A stretch of 32,528 bases of DNA from Intrasporangiaceae bacterium (GCA_021324575.1 JAJPIW010000055.1:1-32528); one strand, 5' to 3'; shown: positions 8,202-15,738, counted from the first letter of the stretch. The notes: generated by a model not told the origin, from the sequence alone. Translations and numbers: made by a program.

Positions 8202-8902
8202 CGCTCACCATGGCGGGCGACCCCCTGGAGGCGGTCGCCGGGATCGAGGACGGTTCGACCATCCTCGTCGGGGGGTTCGGCGCGGCCGGCGAGCCCGTGG
8301 ACCTCATCGACGCTCTGCTGCACAGTGGCGCGAAGGACCTCACCCTGGTCAGCAACAACGCCGGCGGCGGCGACGGGGGCATCGCCCTCCTGGTGAAGGA
8401 GCGCAGGATCCGCAAGGTCGTGTGCTCCTTCCCCCGGCAGTTCAACTCGTGGCACTTCGACGCCGCCTACCGGGCCGGGGAGCTCGCGCTGGAGCTCGTG
8501 CCACAGGGCAACCTCGCGGAGCGGATCCGCGCGGCCGGAGCCGGGATCGGCGCCTTCTACACACCCACCGGCTACGGCACGATGCTGGCCGAGGGCAAGG
8601 AGACCCGCGAGATCGACGGCCGGGGCCACGTCCTGGAGTACCCGATCCGCGGCGATGTCGCCCTCGTTCGCGCCCACCTGGCCGACGAGCTGGGCAATCT
8701 GGTCTACCGCAAGACCGCCAGGAACTTCGGTCCCATCATGGCGACGGCGGCCGCGAGGACGATCGTCCAGGTCGACGACATCCTGCCGGTCGGCGCCCTG
8801 GATCCCGAGACGATCGTCACCCCGTGCATCTATGTCGACGTCGTGGTGCGCGTCGATCGACACGACAAGGTCCCATCAGACAGTGCAGGAGGCGGCCAAT
8901 GA
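8198..8902 (+). CDS. pcaI: 3-oxoadipate CoA-transferase subunit alpha
   Basis: A 234-aa class I CoA-transferase subunit (SCOT-A fold) that with PcaJ moves CoA from succinyl-CoA to beta-ketoadipate. The CoA-binding loop VGGFGAAGEP is near the N terminus, followed by SNNAGGGDGGIALLV and GAFYTPTGYGTMLAEGK, both family-typical. The start overlaps the pcaF stop and the stop overlaps the pcaJ start, so the subunits are coupled. Confidence 0.95.
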   Translation: MTLTMAGDPLEAVAGIEDGSTILVGGFGAAGEPVDLIDALLHSGAKDLTLVSNNAGGGDGGIALLVKERRIRKVVCSFPRQFNSWHFDAAYRAGELALELVPQGNLAERIRAAGAGIGAFYTPTGYGTMLAEGKETREIDGRGHVLEYPIRGDVALVRAHLADELGNLVYRKTARNFGPIMATAAARTIVQVDDILPVGALDPETIVTPCIYVDVVVRVDRHDKVPSDSAGGGQ

Positions 8903-9546
8903 CGAGTACCGGTCGGCTGGATCGCGACGGCATGGCGCGCCTCGTCGCTGCGGACATCCCACGAGGGGCGTTCGTCAACCTCGGGATCGGCCTGCCCACC
9001 ACGGTGGCCAACCACCTGTCGCCGGAGGGCGGGGTCACGCTGCATACCGAGAACGGCATGCTCGGCATGGGGCCGGAGGCCCATGGCGACGAGGTCGACC
9101 CTGACCTCACCAACGCGGGCAAGGTTCCGGTCACCGAGCTGCCGGGAGCCTCCTACTTCCACCATGCCGACTCCTTCGCGATGATGCGAGGCGGACACCT
9201 GGACATCTGTGTCCTCGGCGCCTACCAGGTCTCCGGGGCCGGGGACCTGGCCAACTGGCACACCGGCAAACCGGGCGACATTCCGGCCGTCGGTGGTGCG
9301 ATGGACCTCGCCCTTGGCGCCAAGCAGACGTTCGTCATGATGAACCTGCTCGCCCGCGACGGCTCCCCCAAGCTGGTGCCGGAGTGTACATATCCGCTGA
9401 CCGCCCTCGGCTGTGTCTCCCGGGTCTACACCGACCTCGCGGTGTTCCTCGTCGAGCCCGGCCGGGTCGTCGTGCGTGACGTCTTCGGGACCACCTTCAC
9501 CGAGCTCGAGTCCCTCGTCGACCTGCCGCTCGTCGACGGGACCTAG
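8899..9546 (+). CDS. pcaJ: 3-oxoadipate CoA-transferase subunit beta
   Basis: A 215-aa partner of PcaI. The active-site glutamate that forms the acyl-CoA thioester is Glu51 in HTENGMLGMG. VNLGIGLPTTVANHL and the C-terminal ECTYPLTALGCVSRVYTDLAVF segment are family-typical. It is the last gene of the pca operon and is followed by a perfect palindrome about 50 nt downstream. Confidence 0.95.
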   Translation: MTSTGRLDRDGMARLVAADIPRGAFVNLGIGLPTTVANHLSPEGGVTLHTENGMLGMGPEAHGDEVDPDLTNAGKVPVTELPGASYFHHADSFAMMRGGHLDICVLGAYQVSGAGDLANWHTGKPGDIPAVGGAMDLALGAKQTFVMMNLLARDGSPKLVPECTYPLTALGCVSRVYTDLAVFLVEPGRVVVRDVFGTTFTELESLVDLPLVDGT

Positions 9547-9595
9547 ACAGCCCCCCGCGCCCCTGCCGCGACCCTGCCGCGCCCCCGCCGCCGTG

Positions 9596-9621
9596 GGCTT
9601 CTGCGCCATGGCGCAGAAGCC
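9596..9621. terminator. Perfect 26-bp palindrome after pcaJ
   Basis: The sequence from 9596 to 9621 equals its own reverse complement (arms GGCTTCTGCGCC and GGCGCAGAAGCC around a central AT). It lies 50 nt after the pca operon and has no U-tract. It may terminate the pca transcript or be a REP-like element, because a partial relative lies about 55 bp downstream. Confidence 0.5.
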
Positions 9622-9771
9622 GACCAGACCCGCAGCAATGGGTGCGCCGGTGGTCGGCCTGAGCGCCCCGGCGCAGAAAGCCTCCCGGCCAACATCTGCC
9701 AAGCCCGAGGGGTCAGTCGTCGGAGCCGCCGCCCACGGGTCACCCGCGAACGGTGCCCGGGAGGGCCACTG

Positions 9772-9828
9772 CGTCTTTGTGGTTCGTTGACGTCTTTGTG
9801 GTTCGTTGACGTCTTTGTGGTTCGTTGG
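9772..9828. repeat. Three tandem 19-bp repeats upstream of phaC
   Basis: The unit CGTCTTTGTGGTTCGTTGA occurs exactly at 9772-9790 and 9791-9809, and with one final-base change at 9810-9828. There are no spacers, so it is not CRISPR. It sits about 100 bp before phaC and could be a multi-copy binding site or a minisatellite. Confidence 0.9.
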
Positions 9829-9852
9829 GGCGCTGTACCAGGGCCCGACCGG

Positions 9853-9930
9853 GATAATGCTCGTGCATCGGCTCGTCGCGGGTGACGAGCCGAGGAGCCA
9901 GCCGAGCCGATGAGCGAGACGAGCCCATGA
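9853..9930 (+). promoter_or_regulatory. Possible phaC promoter and leader with hairpin and seven-codon mini-ORF
   Basis: GATAAT (9853-9858) resembles a -10 box, but no good -35 is seen. The leader has a hairpin with 8-bp perfect arms (GGCTCGTC 9870-9877, GACGAGCC 9884-9891). GAGGAG at 9892-9897 is followed by ATG at 9910, which opens a six-residue frame whose TGA (9928-9930) overlaps the phaC ATG at 9927. The best Shine-Dalgarno thus belongs to the mini-ORF, which suggests coupled translation. All of this is by-eye inference. Confidence 0.3.
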
Positions 9931-11618
9931 GCACCCACGACGCCACCGATCTGGCGGACAGCGCCGCGCCCCTGGATGCCCTGCTCGTCGACGCGGCCCT
10001 CGGCCCGATCCGGCGCTTCGTCCCCGACGCGTCCAGCGCCAAGTGGGCCATGTCCCTGGCCAAGCACCCGGTCGACAGCATCCGACGCCTGGGCGCCCTG
10101 GGCGCCGAGGCCGGCCGCATCGTGGCGGGGAGCTCGGACGTCCAGCCGCGCCGGGGTGACCGGCGGTTCGCCGACAGCTCATGGAACGACAACCCGGTGC
10201 TGCGACGCCTCGTCCAGCTCTACCTCGCCGGCGGTCAGACCGTCGAGGAGCTCGTCGCCCACGCCGATCTGGACCCCCGCGACCGGGCGCGCGTCGCCTT
10301 CCTGCTCGAGAACCTCGTGGACGCGGTCGCGCCGAGCAATGTGCCGTTCGTCAACCCGGCGTCGACCAAGGAGGCGATCGACACGGTCGGGATGAGCCTG
10401 GCCCGGGGCGGCATCCAGCTGGTCAAGGACCTCGCCGCCGCCCCCCGGGTGCCCGAGATGGTGGACACCTCCGGCTTCGTCCTCGGCGAGAACGTCGCGG
10501 CCACGCCTGGAGCCGTGGTGTTCCGCAACGAGGTGCTCGAGCTGATCCAGTACCGGCCGCAGGCCAAGAAGGTCTACGAGGTACCGGTCCTGATCGTCCC
10601 GCCGACGATCAACAAGTACTACGCGATCGACCTGGCGCCGGGGCGGAGCCTCGTGGAGTTCAGCGTGCAGCAGGGACGCCAGATGTTCGTCATCTCCTGG
10701 CGCAACCCGGACGCACGGCACTCCGCCTGGGGCTTCGACACCTACGCCCGCGCCATCCTGGACGTGCTGGACGTCGTCGAGGAGATCACCGGCAGAGACC
10801 GGACCGTGCTTGCCGGCATCTGCTCCGGAGGGATCCTGGCCAGCATCGTCGCGGCATACCTCTCCGGCACCGGACGACAGGACCGGCTGGCCGGAGTCTG
10901 CCTCGCGGTGACGGTGATCGACAACGAGGGCGCCGGCACGGTCGCAGCACTCGCCGACCCGCGCCTGGCCGCCCTCGCCAAGGCCCGGTCCGCCCGCAAG
11001 GGCTATCTCGACGGGCGTGCGCTGGCCGAGGTGTTCGCGTGGCTGCGGCCCAACGACCTGATCTGGAACTACTGGGTCAACAACTACCTGCTCGGCAGGC
11101 GACCGCCGGCCTTCGACATCCTCTTCTGGAACTCGGACACGACCCGGATGAGCGCTGCCCTGCACGCCGACTTCGTGGACCTCGCGATGGAGAACCAGCT
11201 GACCCACCCCGGAGCGCTGACCGTCCTCGGCGTGCCGATCGACCTCGGCAAGATCACTGTCGACTCCTACATCGTGGCCGGCATCGCCGACCACATCACG
11301 CCGTGGGAGAACTGCTACCGCACCACCCAGCTCTTCGGCGGGACCTCCCGGTTCGTGCTCTCCACGAGCGGTCACATCGCGGCCCTGGTCAACCCGCCGG
11401 GCAACCCCAAGTCGACCTATCGCACCAACCCCGACGACGTCGCGGACGCCAAGGTCTGGCTCCAGGGCGCGGAGACCCACCAGGGGACCTGGTGGACCGA
11501 CGTCGCCGCCTGGCTCGACACCCGCTGCGGCGCGCTGAAGCAGGCCCCGCGCAAGCTCGGGTCGGCGCGGTTGCACCCGCTCGAGCCCGCGCCGGGCACG
11601 TATGTCTTCGACAAGTAG
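9927..11618 (+). CDS. phaC: Class I-like polyhydroxyalkanoate synthase
   Basis: A 563-aa PHA synthase that polymerises (R)-3-hydroxyacyl-CoA at the surface of storage granules. The lipase-like box is GICSGG with catalytic Cys299. The Asp (GIADHITPW) and His (STSGHIAALVNPP) of the triad follow. The N-terminal region with NPVLRRLVQLYLAGG and the segment VPPTINKYYAIDLAPGRS are typical. The length fits single-subunit class I or II enzymes. An alternative GTG start at 9882 would add 15 residues; the ATG at 9927 is preferred because it is coupled to the mini-ORF stop and begins a more family-like N terminus, but its own Shine-Dalgarno is weak. No phasin or PhaA/PhaB gene is in the window. Confidence 0.93.
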   Translation: MSTHDATDLADSAAPLDALLVDAALGPIRRFVPDASSAKWAMSLAKHPVDSIRRLGALGAEAGRIVAGSSDVQPRRGDRRFADSSWNDNPVLRRLVQLYLAGGQTVEELVAHADLDPRDRARVAFLLENLVDAVAPSNVPFVNPASTKEAIDTVGMSLARGGIQLVKDLAAAPRVPEMVDTSGFVLGENVAATPGAVVFRNEVLELIQYRPQAKKVYEVPVLIVPPTINKYYAIDLAPGRSLVEFSVQQGRQMFVISWRNPDARHSAWGFDTYARAILDVLDVVEEITGRDRTVLAGICSGGILASIVAAYLSGTGRQDRLAGVCLAVTVIDNEGAGTVAALADPRLAALAKARSARKGYLDGRALAEVFAWLRPNDLIWNYWVNNYLLGRRPPAFDILFWNSDTTRMSAALHADFVDLAMENQLTHPGALTVLGVPIDLGKITVDSYIVAGIADHITPWENCYRTTQLFGGTSRFVLSTSGHIAALVNPPGNPKSTYRTNPDDVADAKVWLQGAETHQGTWWTDVAAWLDTRCGALKQAPRKLGSARLHPLEPAPGTYVFDK

Positions 11619-11636
11619 CGACGAGTGAGGCAGACC

Positions 11637-12821
11637 ATGTACGAGCACATCGGCCGATCCCGCGGCACCGACTACTTCCACATCGGCGACCAGCTGACCT
11701 CCGACGAGCGTGACATCTGGAACCGCACGCGGCACTTCGTCGACGACGAGGTGCTCCCCGTCATCAACGAGCACTGGGAGAGCGCGGAGTTCCCCCGCAC
11801 CCTCGCCCGACGGCTCGGCGAGCTGGGTCTCGTGGGCGACGGGATCCAGGGCTACGGGTGCCCGCCGATGAGCCCGATCGCGACCGGGCTGGTCCACATG
11901 GAGGTCAACCGGGGCGACGGCAGCCTCGGCACCTTCCTCGGCGTCCAGGCCGGGCTCGCGATGCAGTCCATCGCCATCCTGGGGTCTGCGGAGCAGAAGG
12001 AGCGCTGGCTCCCCGCGATGGCGAGGGTGGAGGCAGTCGGCGCGTTCGCCCTCACCGAGCCGACCCACGGCTCGGACTCGGTCGCACTGGAGACCACGGC
12101 CCGCCGCGACGGCGACACATGGGTGCTCAACGGAACCAAGAAGTGGATCGGCAACGGCACCATCGCCGACGTCGTCGTGGTCTGGGCCCGCAGCACCGAG
12201 GACGGGAAGGTGAAGGGGTTCCTCGTGCCACGAGGGACGCCCGGGTACGACGCCCGCCGGATCGACGGCAAGGTCTCCCTCCGGGCCGTCTGGCAGGCGG
12301 AGATCACCCTGACCGACGTGCGCGTGCCGGAGAGCGACCGGCTGCCGGGTGCGGAGAGCTTCAAGGACACCGCCCGCGTGCTGGCGGGCACTCGCAACGC
12401 GGTCGCGTGGGGCGCGCTGGGACACGCCACCGCGGCATACGACATCGCCGTCGGCTACTGCACCGAACGCACCCAGTTCGGCAAGCCGCTCGTGTCCTTC
12501 CAGATCGTCCAGGACAAGCTCGTGAAGATGCTCGCGGAGGTCTGCTCGATGCAGCTCTACTGCCTGCGGCTGGGCCGGCTCATCGAGGAGGGCAGGCTGA
12601 CCGACACGATCGCGGCGCTGGCCAAGATGAACAACACCCGCAAGGCCCGCCAGGTCGTCGCCGAGGCGCGGGACCTGCTCGGCGGGAACGGCATCCTGCT
12701 GGAGTTCCACGTGATGCGACACATGGCCGACATGGAGGCACTGCACACCTATGAAGGCACCGAGACCATCCAGACCCTCATCGTCGGACGCGACATCACC
12801 GGTGTCGGCGCCTTCGCCTGA
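11637..12821 (+). CDS. Acyl-CoA dehydrogenase, glutaryl-CoA dehydrogenase-like
   Basis: A 394-aa FAD-dependent acyl-CoA dehydrogenase. The flavin/substrate segments AFALTEPTHGSDSVALETTA and KKWIGNGTIADVVVVWAR are visible, and the likely catalytic base is the Glu of HTYEGTETIQTLIVGRDITG, placed as in glutaryl-CoA dehydrogenases. The ATG at 11637 has GAGG 6 nt upstream; a GTG at 11625 lacks one. It starts 18 nt after phaC, and its 3' end overlaps the next hydrolase. Between PHA genes it may supply or drain acyl-CoA for the polymer cycle. Substrate choice (glutaryl-CoA or another short acyl-CoA) cannot be read from sequence. Confidence 0.85.
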   Translation: MYEHIGRSRGTDYFHIGDQLTSDERDIWNRTRHFVDDEVLPVINEHWESAEFPRTLARRLGELGLVGDGIQGYGCPPMSPIATGLVHMEVNRGDGSLGTFLGVQAGLAMQSIAILGSAEQKERWLPAMARVEAVGAFALTEPTHGSDSVALETTARRDGDTWVLNGTKKWIGNGTIADVVVVWARSTEDGKVKGFLVPRGTPGYDARRIDGKVSLRAVWQAEITLTDVRVPESDRLPGAESFKDTARVLAGTRNAVAWGALGHATAAYDIAVGYCTERTQFGKPLVSFQIVQDKLVKMLAEVCSMQLYCLRLGRLIEEGRLTDTIAALAKMNNTRKARQVVAEARDLLGGNGILLEFHVMRHMADMEALHTYEGTETIQTLIVGRDITGVGAFA

Positions 12822-13641
12822 GCCGGCAGCGCCCGAGCTGCGCTGGCTCAAGGTTCTCGGGCACCAGGTCCGGGTCTCCGTCCGCCCGGGGACCGAACCC
12901 GGCCCACCACTGTTGCTGTGCAACGGAATCGGCGCGAGCCTGGACCTCCTCCAGCCTTTCGTCGACGCCCTCGACCCGCGCATCGAGGTGGTCCGGTTCG
13001 ACGTCCCGGGCGCCGGCGGCTCGCCCGACCCGTGGGTGCCCTACAACTTCGCCCTGCTCTCGGGGTGGGTATGCCGGATGATGACGCAGCTCGGCCACGA
13101 CCGGTTCGACGTGCTCGGCATCTCCTGGGGTGGCGGGCTCGCCCAGCAGATCGCGTTCCAGAACCCCCGGCGGTGCCGGCGCCTGGTCCTCGTCAGCACG
13201 GCCACCGGCTCCCTGATGGTGCCGGCGAACCCGACGGTCCTGCTCAAGATGCTGACTCCCAAGCGCTATCGCGATGCCGACTACGCGACGACCATCGCGG
13301 CCGACCTGTACGGGGGCCGGGTCCGTGGACGTCCCGAGGAGGTCCGCCACCTGATGCACGACCAGTCCCGCATCGGCTCTCGGCGCGGCTACTGGCTCCA
13401 GCTGCTCGCGGGCGCCGGCTGGTCGAGCCTGCCGGGCCTGCCGTTCATCCGGCAGCCGACGCTCATCTTGGCCGGCGACGACGACCCGATCATCCCGCTC
13501 GCCAACGCGCGCATCTTGAGCCGACTGATCCCCAACGCCCAGCTGCACGTGTTCGCCGACGGGCACCTCGGGCTGGTCACCAGCGCCGACGACCTCGCGC
13601 CGCGGATCGCCGACTTCCTCCGCCGCGAGCCGGCGGGGTAG
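12802..13641 (+). CDS. Alpha/beta hydrolase, intracellular PHA depolymerase-like (PhaZ type)
   Basis: A 279-aa alpha/beta-hydrolase with nucleophile Ser108 in GISWGG, an Asp in LAGDDDPIIP and a His in ADGHLGLV. The sequence resembles medium-chain PHA depolymerases (LLLCNGIGASLDLLQPF, FDVPGAGGSPDP, LSGWVCRMMTQLGHDRFDVLG), and the total length matches that family when read from the GTG at 12802. An ATG at 12751 would add a Ser/Pro-rich unconserved tail inside the dehydrogenase gene. The start overlaps the dehydrogenase by 20 nt, making a three-gene synthase-dehydrogenase-depolymerase unit. Esterase activity on other substrates is possible. Confidence 0.8.
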   Translation: MSAPSPEPAAPELRWLKVLGHQVRVSVRPGTEPGPPLLLCNGIGASLDLLQPFVDALDPRIEVVRFDVPGAGGSPDPWVPYNFALLSGWVCRMMTQLGHDRFDVLGISWGGGLAQQIAFQNPRRCRRLVLVSTATGSLMVPANPTVLLKMLTPKRYRDADYATTIAADLYGGRVRGRPEEVRHLMHDQSRIGSRRGYWLQLLAGAGWSSLPGLPFIRQPTLILAGDDDPIIPLANARILSRLIPNAQLHVFADGHLGLVTSADDLAPRIADFLRREPAG

Positions 13642-13915
13642 TCCGCGGTCGTCCGCGGTCGCCCTCGGCCAGATCCGGGTTCAACGCCCTCCCTTATCGA
13701 AGGACGAGGGATCAATCGGCCGCACCTATCGAACCAGCGGAACTTCCGAATGTCGCTCCGGATGCCGGAGGGTCACTGTCGAAACATGGCAGCGTTCAGT
13801 CCTCTGGAGTGGCCGGTCTTGCCGCAGCTCCGGTCCGGAGACAGCTTCGGACGCGGCCCCGCAGTCCAGTCCAAGTAGTCCAGTCCAAGCAGTCCAGTCC
13901 AAGCAGTCCCGCGAG
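13642..13915. other. Intergenic stretch before the fdhA remnant, with 14-bp tandem repeats
   Basis: No gene is recognised. GC content is lower than in neighbouring genes. A small inverted repeat TCCGGA/TTCGGA occurs near 13841-13857, and three tandem 14-bp units occupy 13863-13904. The region may contain eroded upstream sequence of the adjacent pseudogene, but I cannot match it to a protein. Confidence 0.6.
13863..13904. repeat. Three tandem 14-bp repeats
   Basis: The unit AGTCCAGTCCAAGY (Y = T in the first copy, C in the next two) occurs at 13863-13876, 13877-13890 and 13891-13904, followed by a further AGTCC. The array ends 11 nt before the first recognisable codon of the fdhA remnant, so it may mark the breakpoint that removed the gene's 5' end. 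Confidence 0.88.
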
Positions 13916-14495
13916 ATGACCCCGCGCACGGCCACGGCCGACCGTGTCGTGCAGAGCGTCTGCCGTTCTGCGCCGTGGGCTGTGGCCAGTGGGTCTACGT
14001 CAAGGACGAGAAGGTCATCCAGATCGAGGGTGACCCGGACTCCGCCATCTCGCGCGGCCGGCCCTGCCCCAAGGGCTCGGCCAGCGAACAGCTGGTCAAC
14101 GCACCCAACCGTCAGACCAAGATCCTCTACCGCGCACCGCGGGCCACCGAGTGGCAGCCCCTCGAGCTGGACACCGCGATCGACATGATCGCCGACCGGT
14201 TCGTCGAGAGCCGCCGCAACGGCTGGCAGGACCTGGACAAGAAGGGCCGCAGGCTGCGTCGCACGATGGGCATCGCCTCCCTCGGCGGCGCAACCCTGGA
14301 CAACGAAGAGAACTACCTCATCTAGAAGCTCTTCACCGCCGCCGATGCGATCAGATCGAGAACCAGGCGCATATTTGACACTCCGCCACGGTTCCCGGTC
14401 TGGGAGCCTCCTTTGGACGCGGTGGAGCGTCACAGCCGTTGCAGGACATGGCCAACTCCGACTGCATCGACGACTCGATCACCACGGCCGGCTGA
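13916..14495 (+). pseudogene. Remnant of selenocysteine formate dehydrogenase alpha subunit (fdhA/fdoG type)
   Basis: N-terminal fragment (about 190 codons of a protein near 1000 aa) of a molybdopterin formate dehydrogenase. It begins TPRTATADRVVQSVC, then the [4Fe-4S] segment CAVGCGQWVYVKDEKV and GRPCPKGSASEQLV, then MGIASLGGATLDNEENYLI. Lesions seen: one base missing in the first Cys motif near 13961-13965; a TAG at 14323-14325 where the family has Lys; one base missing near 14353. Correcting these gives IENQAHI, then TGA (14376-14378) at the selenocysteine position, then HSATVPGLGASFGRGGA and QDMANSDCI, after which homology stops near 14468. The domains for molybdopterin binding and the C terminus are absent. 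The fragment cannot encode an active enzyme. Confidence 0.9.
14376..14408 (+). promoter_or_regulatory. Selenocysteine UGA codon with SECIS-like hairpin inside the fdhA remnant
   Basis: TGA at 14376-14378 sits where formate dehydrogenases have selenocysteine. Immediately downstream GGTTCCC (14390-14396) pairs with GGGAGCC (14402-14408), 7 bp with one G-U, closing a GGTCT loop. A GGUC-containing apical loop 18 nt after the UGA is what I recall for Escherichia coli fdhF, the model SelB-binding SECIS. The element is preserved although the gene is broken. Confidence 0.75.
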
Positions 14496-14543
14496 TCCGG
14501 ACCACTGCGAGCGGGATCACCTCACCGTATGCCGCGGGGTAGG

Positions 14544-15569
14544 TCAACGGACCTCGATCCCGTCGCCGACCACGGTGTGGCCGATGACGGGGTACCCCGG
14601 AATCTCACCGATGAGGAGGAGCCCGCCGGAGGTCTGGGCATCGGCGAGGAGGAGCAGGTCATCCTCGGTGATCCCGGCACCCGAACGGACCGACGGTCGC
14701 ACCCAGTCCAGGTTGCGGCGGGTGCCGCCGGAGATGTAGCCGTCCGCGAGCGCCCCGAGCGCCCCGTCGACGACGGGCACCGCCGACCGGTCGATGACCG
14801 CGCCGATCCCGGAGGCCCGGCACATCTTGTGCAGGTGACCGAGCAACCCGAACCCGGTCACGTCGGTGGCAGCCCGTATGCCGGCCGCGAGGGCCGCGAC
14901 GGACGCGTCCCGGTTGAGCTGGGTCATCAGGTCGATGGCCTGCGGGAAGACCTCACCGGTCTGCTTGTGCCGGTTGTTGAGCAGCCCGACGCCGATCGGT
15001 TTCGTGAGGGTGATGGGCAGGCCAGGCTCCGCAGCATCGTTGCGCAGCAGGCGATCTGGATGCGCCACTCCGGTGACGGCCATCCCGTACTTCGGCTCCG
15101 GGTCGTCGACGGTGTGCCCGCCGATGACCGGGCACGCTGCTTGCGCCGCAACATCGAGACCGCCACGAAGCACCTCGCGCATCAGCTCCATCGGCAGCAC
15201 CCCACGTGGCCAGCCGACGAGGTTGATCGCGACGATCGGAGTGCCGCCCATCGCGTAGATGTCGGAGAGTGCGTTGGCTCCGGCGATCCGGCCCCAGTCG
15301 TAGGCATCGTCGACGACCGGCGTGAAGAAGTCGGCCGTGGACAGGATGGCGAGGTCGTCCCGCACCCGGATGGCGGCCGCGTCGTCACCGTGGTCCAGCC
15401 CGACGAGAATGTCCGGACCGACCTGCCCGACCAGGCCCCGGACCGCCTCCTCCAGCTCACCGGGTGGGATCTTGCAGGCGCACCCACCCCCGTGGGCGTA
15501 GCCGGTCAGCCGCACCGGGCCATCGGTGCCGGCGGAGGATTTCGGCTCGATACGGTCCACAGTCGTCAC
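14544..15569 (-). CDS. selD: Selenophosphate synthase (selenide, water dikinase)
   Basis: A 341-aa enzyme making selenophosphate from selenide and ATP, the selenium donor for SelA. The N-terminal active site GGGCACK has Cys30 at the position that is Cys or Sec in SelD, and Lys33 matches the essential Lys. The PurM/AIR-synthase ATP fold follows (DDAAAI, STADFFTPVVDD, ANALSDIYAMGG, GHTVDDPEPKYGMAVTG, TDVTGFGLLGHL). It is therefore a Cys-type SelD that does not itself need Sec. The GTG at 15569 has only GGCGG directly upstream, and a -10-like TAGTCT about 8 nt before it suggests a leaderless transcript. It is convergent with the fdhA remnant and divergent from selC-selA-selB. Confidence 0.96.
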   Translation of the reverse strand: MTTVDRIEPKSSAGTDGPVRLTGYAHGGGCACKIPPGELEEAVRGLVGQVGPDILVGLDHGDDAAAIRVRDDLAILSTADFFTPVVDDAYDWGRIAGANALSDIYAMGGTPIVAINLVGWPRGVLPMELMREVLRGGLDVAAQAACPVIGGHTVDDPEPKYGMAVTGVAHPDRLLRNDAAEPGLPITLTKPIGVGLLNNRHKQTGEVFPQAIDLMTQLNRDASVAALAAGIRAATDVTGFGLLGHLHKMCRASGIGAVIDRSAVPVVDGALGALADGYISGGTRRNLDWVRPSVRSGAGITEDDLLLLADAQTSGGLLLIGEIPGYPVIGHTVVGDGIEVR

Positions 15570-15615
15570 CCGCCGAGACTAAACCAGTCCCCATTGGCTA
15601 GGTTGGTGCAGGCAT
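15570..15615. promoter_or_regulatory. Divergent promoter region selD / selC
   Basis: These 46 bp separate the selD start from the mature 5' end of tRNA-Sec. On the minus strand TAGTCT (15582-15577) is positioned for a leaderless selD. On the plus strand TAGGTT (15599-15604) is positioned to start the tRNA transcript a few bases before 15616. No good -35 boxes are seen. Confidence 0.35.
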
Positions 15616-15711
15616 GGAGGCGTCAGGGTTCCTGGTGGGCCCCCCGGTCTTCAAAACCGAGGAGGTCGAGTATCTCGGCCTGGCGGGTTCGATTCCCGTC
15701 CGCCTCCGCCA
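15616..15711 (+). tRNA. selC: tRNA-Sec (anticodon TCA)
   Basis: A 96-nt tRNA. Acceptor strands GGAGGCG (15616-15622) and CGCCTCC (15701-15707) pair, followed by discriminator G and encoded CCA (15709-15711). The anticodon loop CTTCAAA carries TCA at 15651-15653, which reads UGA. The long variable arm has a 7-bp stem, GGTCGAG/CTCGGCC, closing a TAT loop, and the T arm is GCGGG TTCGATT CCCGT. The long extra arm, TCA anticodon and position between selD and selA identify selenocysteine tRNA. The eighth acceptor pair expected in bacterial tRNA-Sec would be a U-C mismatch here. Confidence 0.93.
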
Positions 15712-15738
15712 CATACCCAGGTGCCCGAGGAGGAGCTC

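Larger units (their letters stand above)
9547..9926. other. Repeat-rich intergenic region between pcaJ and phaC
   Basis: No gene is supported in these 380 bp. It contains a perfect 26-bp palindrome (9596-9621), a related imperfect copy around 9652-9690 (GAGCGCC...GGCGC plus CAGAAAGCC), three tandem 19-bp units (9772-9828), a -10-like GATAAT (9853-9858), a hairpin at 9870-9891 and a very short open frame at 9910-9930. Base composition dips in the 19-bp repeats, which are T-rich compared with the surroundings. Confidence 0.75.

Noticed and set aside
9772-9828. Short CRISPR or iteron origin
   Set aside because: Three contiguous 19-mers with no spacers, and no replication gene or plasmid context.
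10179-12983. A 934-codon open frame on the minus strand, antisense to phaC and the acyl-CoA dehydrogenase
   Set aside because: No recognisable protein family, low-complexity Arg/Asp/Val-rich composition, and it mirrors clearly conserved genes on the plus strand; long antisense frames are expected at this GC content.
13975-14325. A 116-aa free-standing iron-sulfur protein
   Set aside because: It starts inside a Cys motif whose first Cys is lost by frameshift and ends at a TAG in the middle of a conserved formate dehydrogenase segment, so it is part of the pseudogene.
14323-14325. TAG as a pyrrolysine or other recoded codon in the fdhA fragment
   Set aside because: The position is Lys in intact homologues, no pyl genes are present, and independent frameshifts on both sides show simple decay.
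15721-15738. selA start at the GTG at 15721
   Set aside because: It is only 9 nt from the tRNA CCA and has no ribosome-binding site, whereas the GTG at 15739 has AGGAGG 5 nt upstream.
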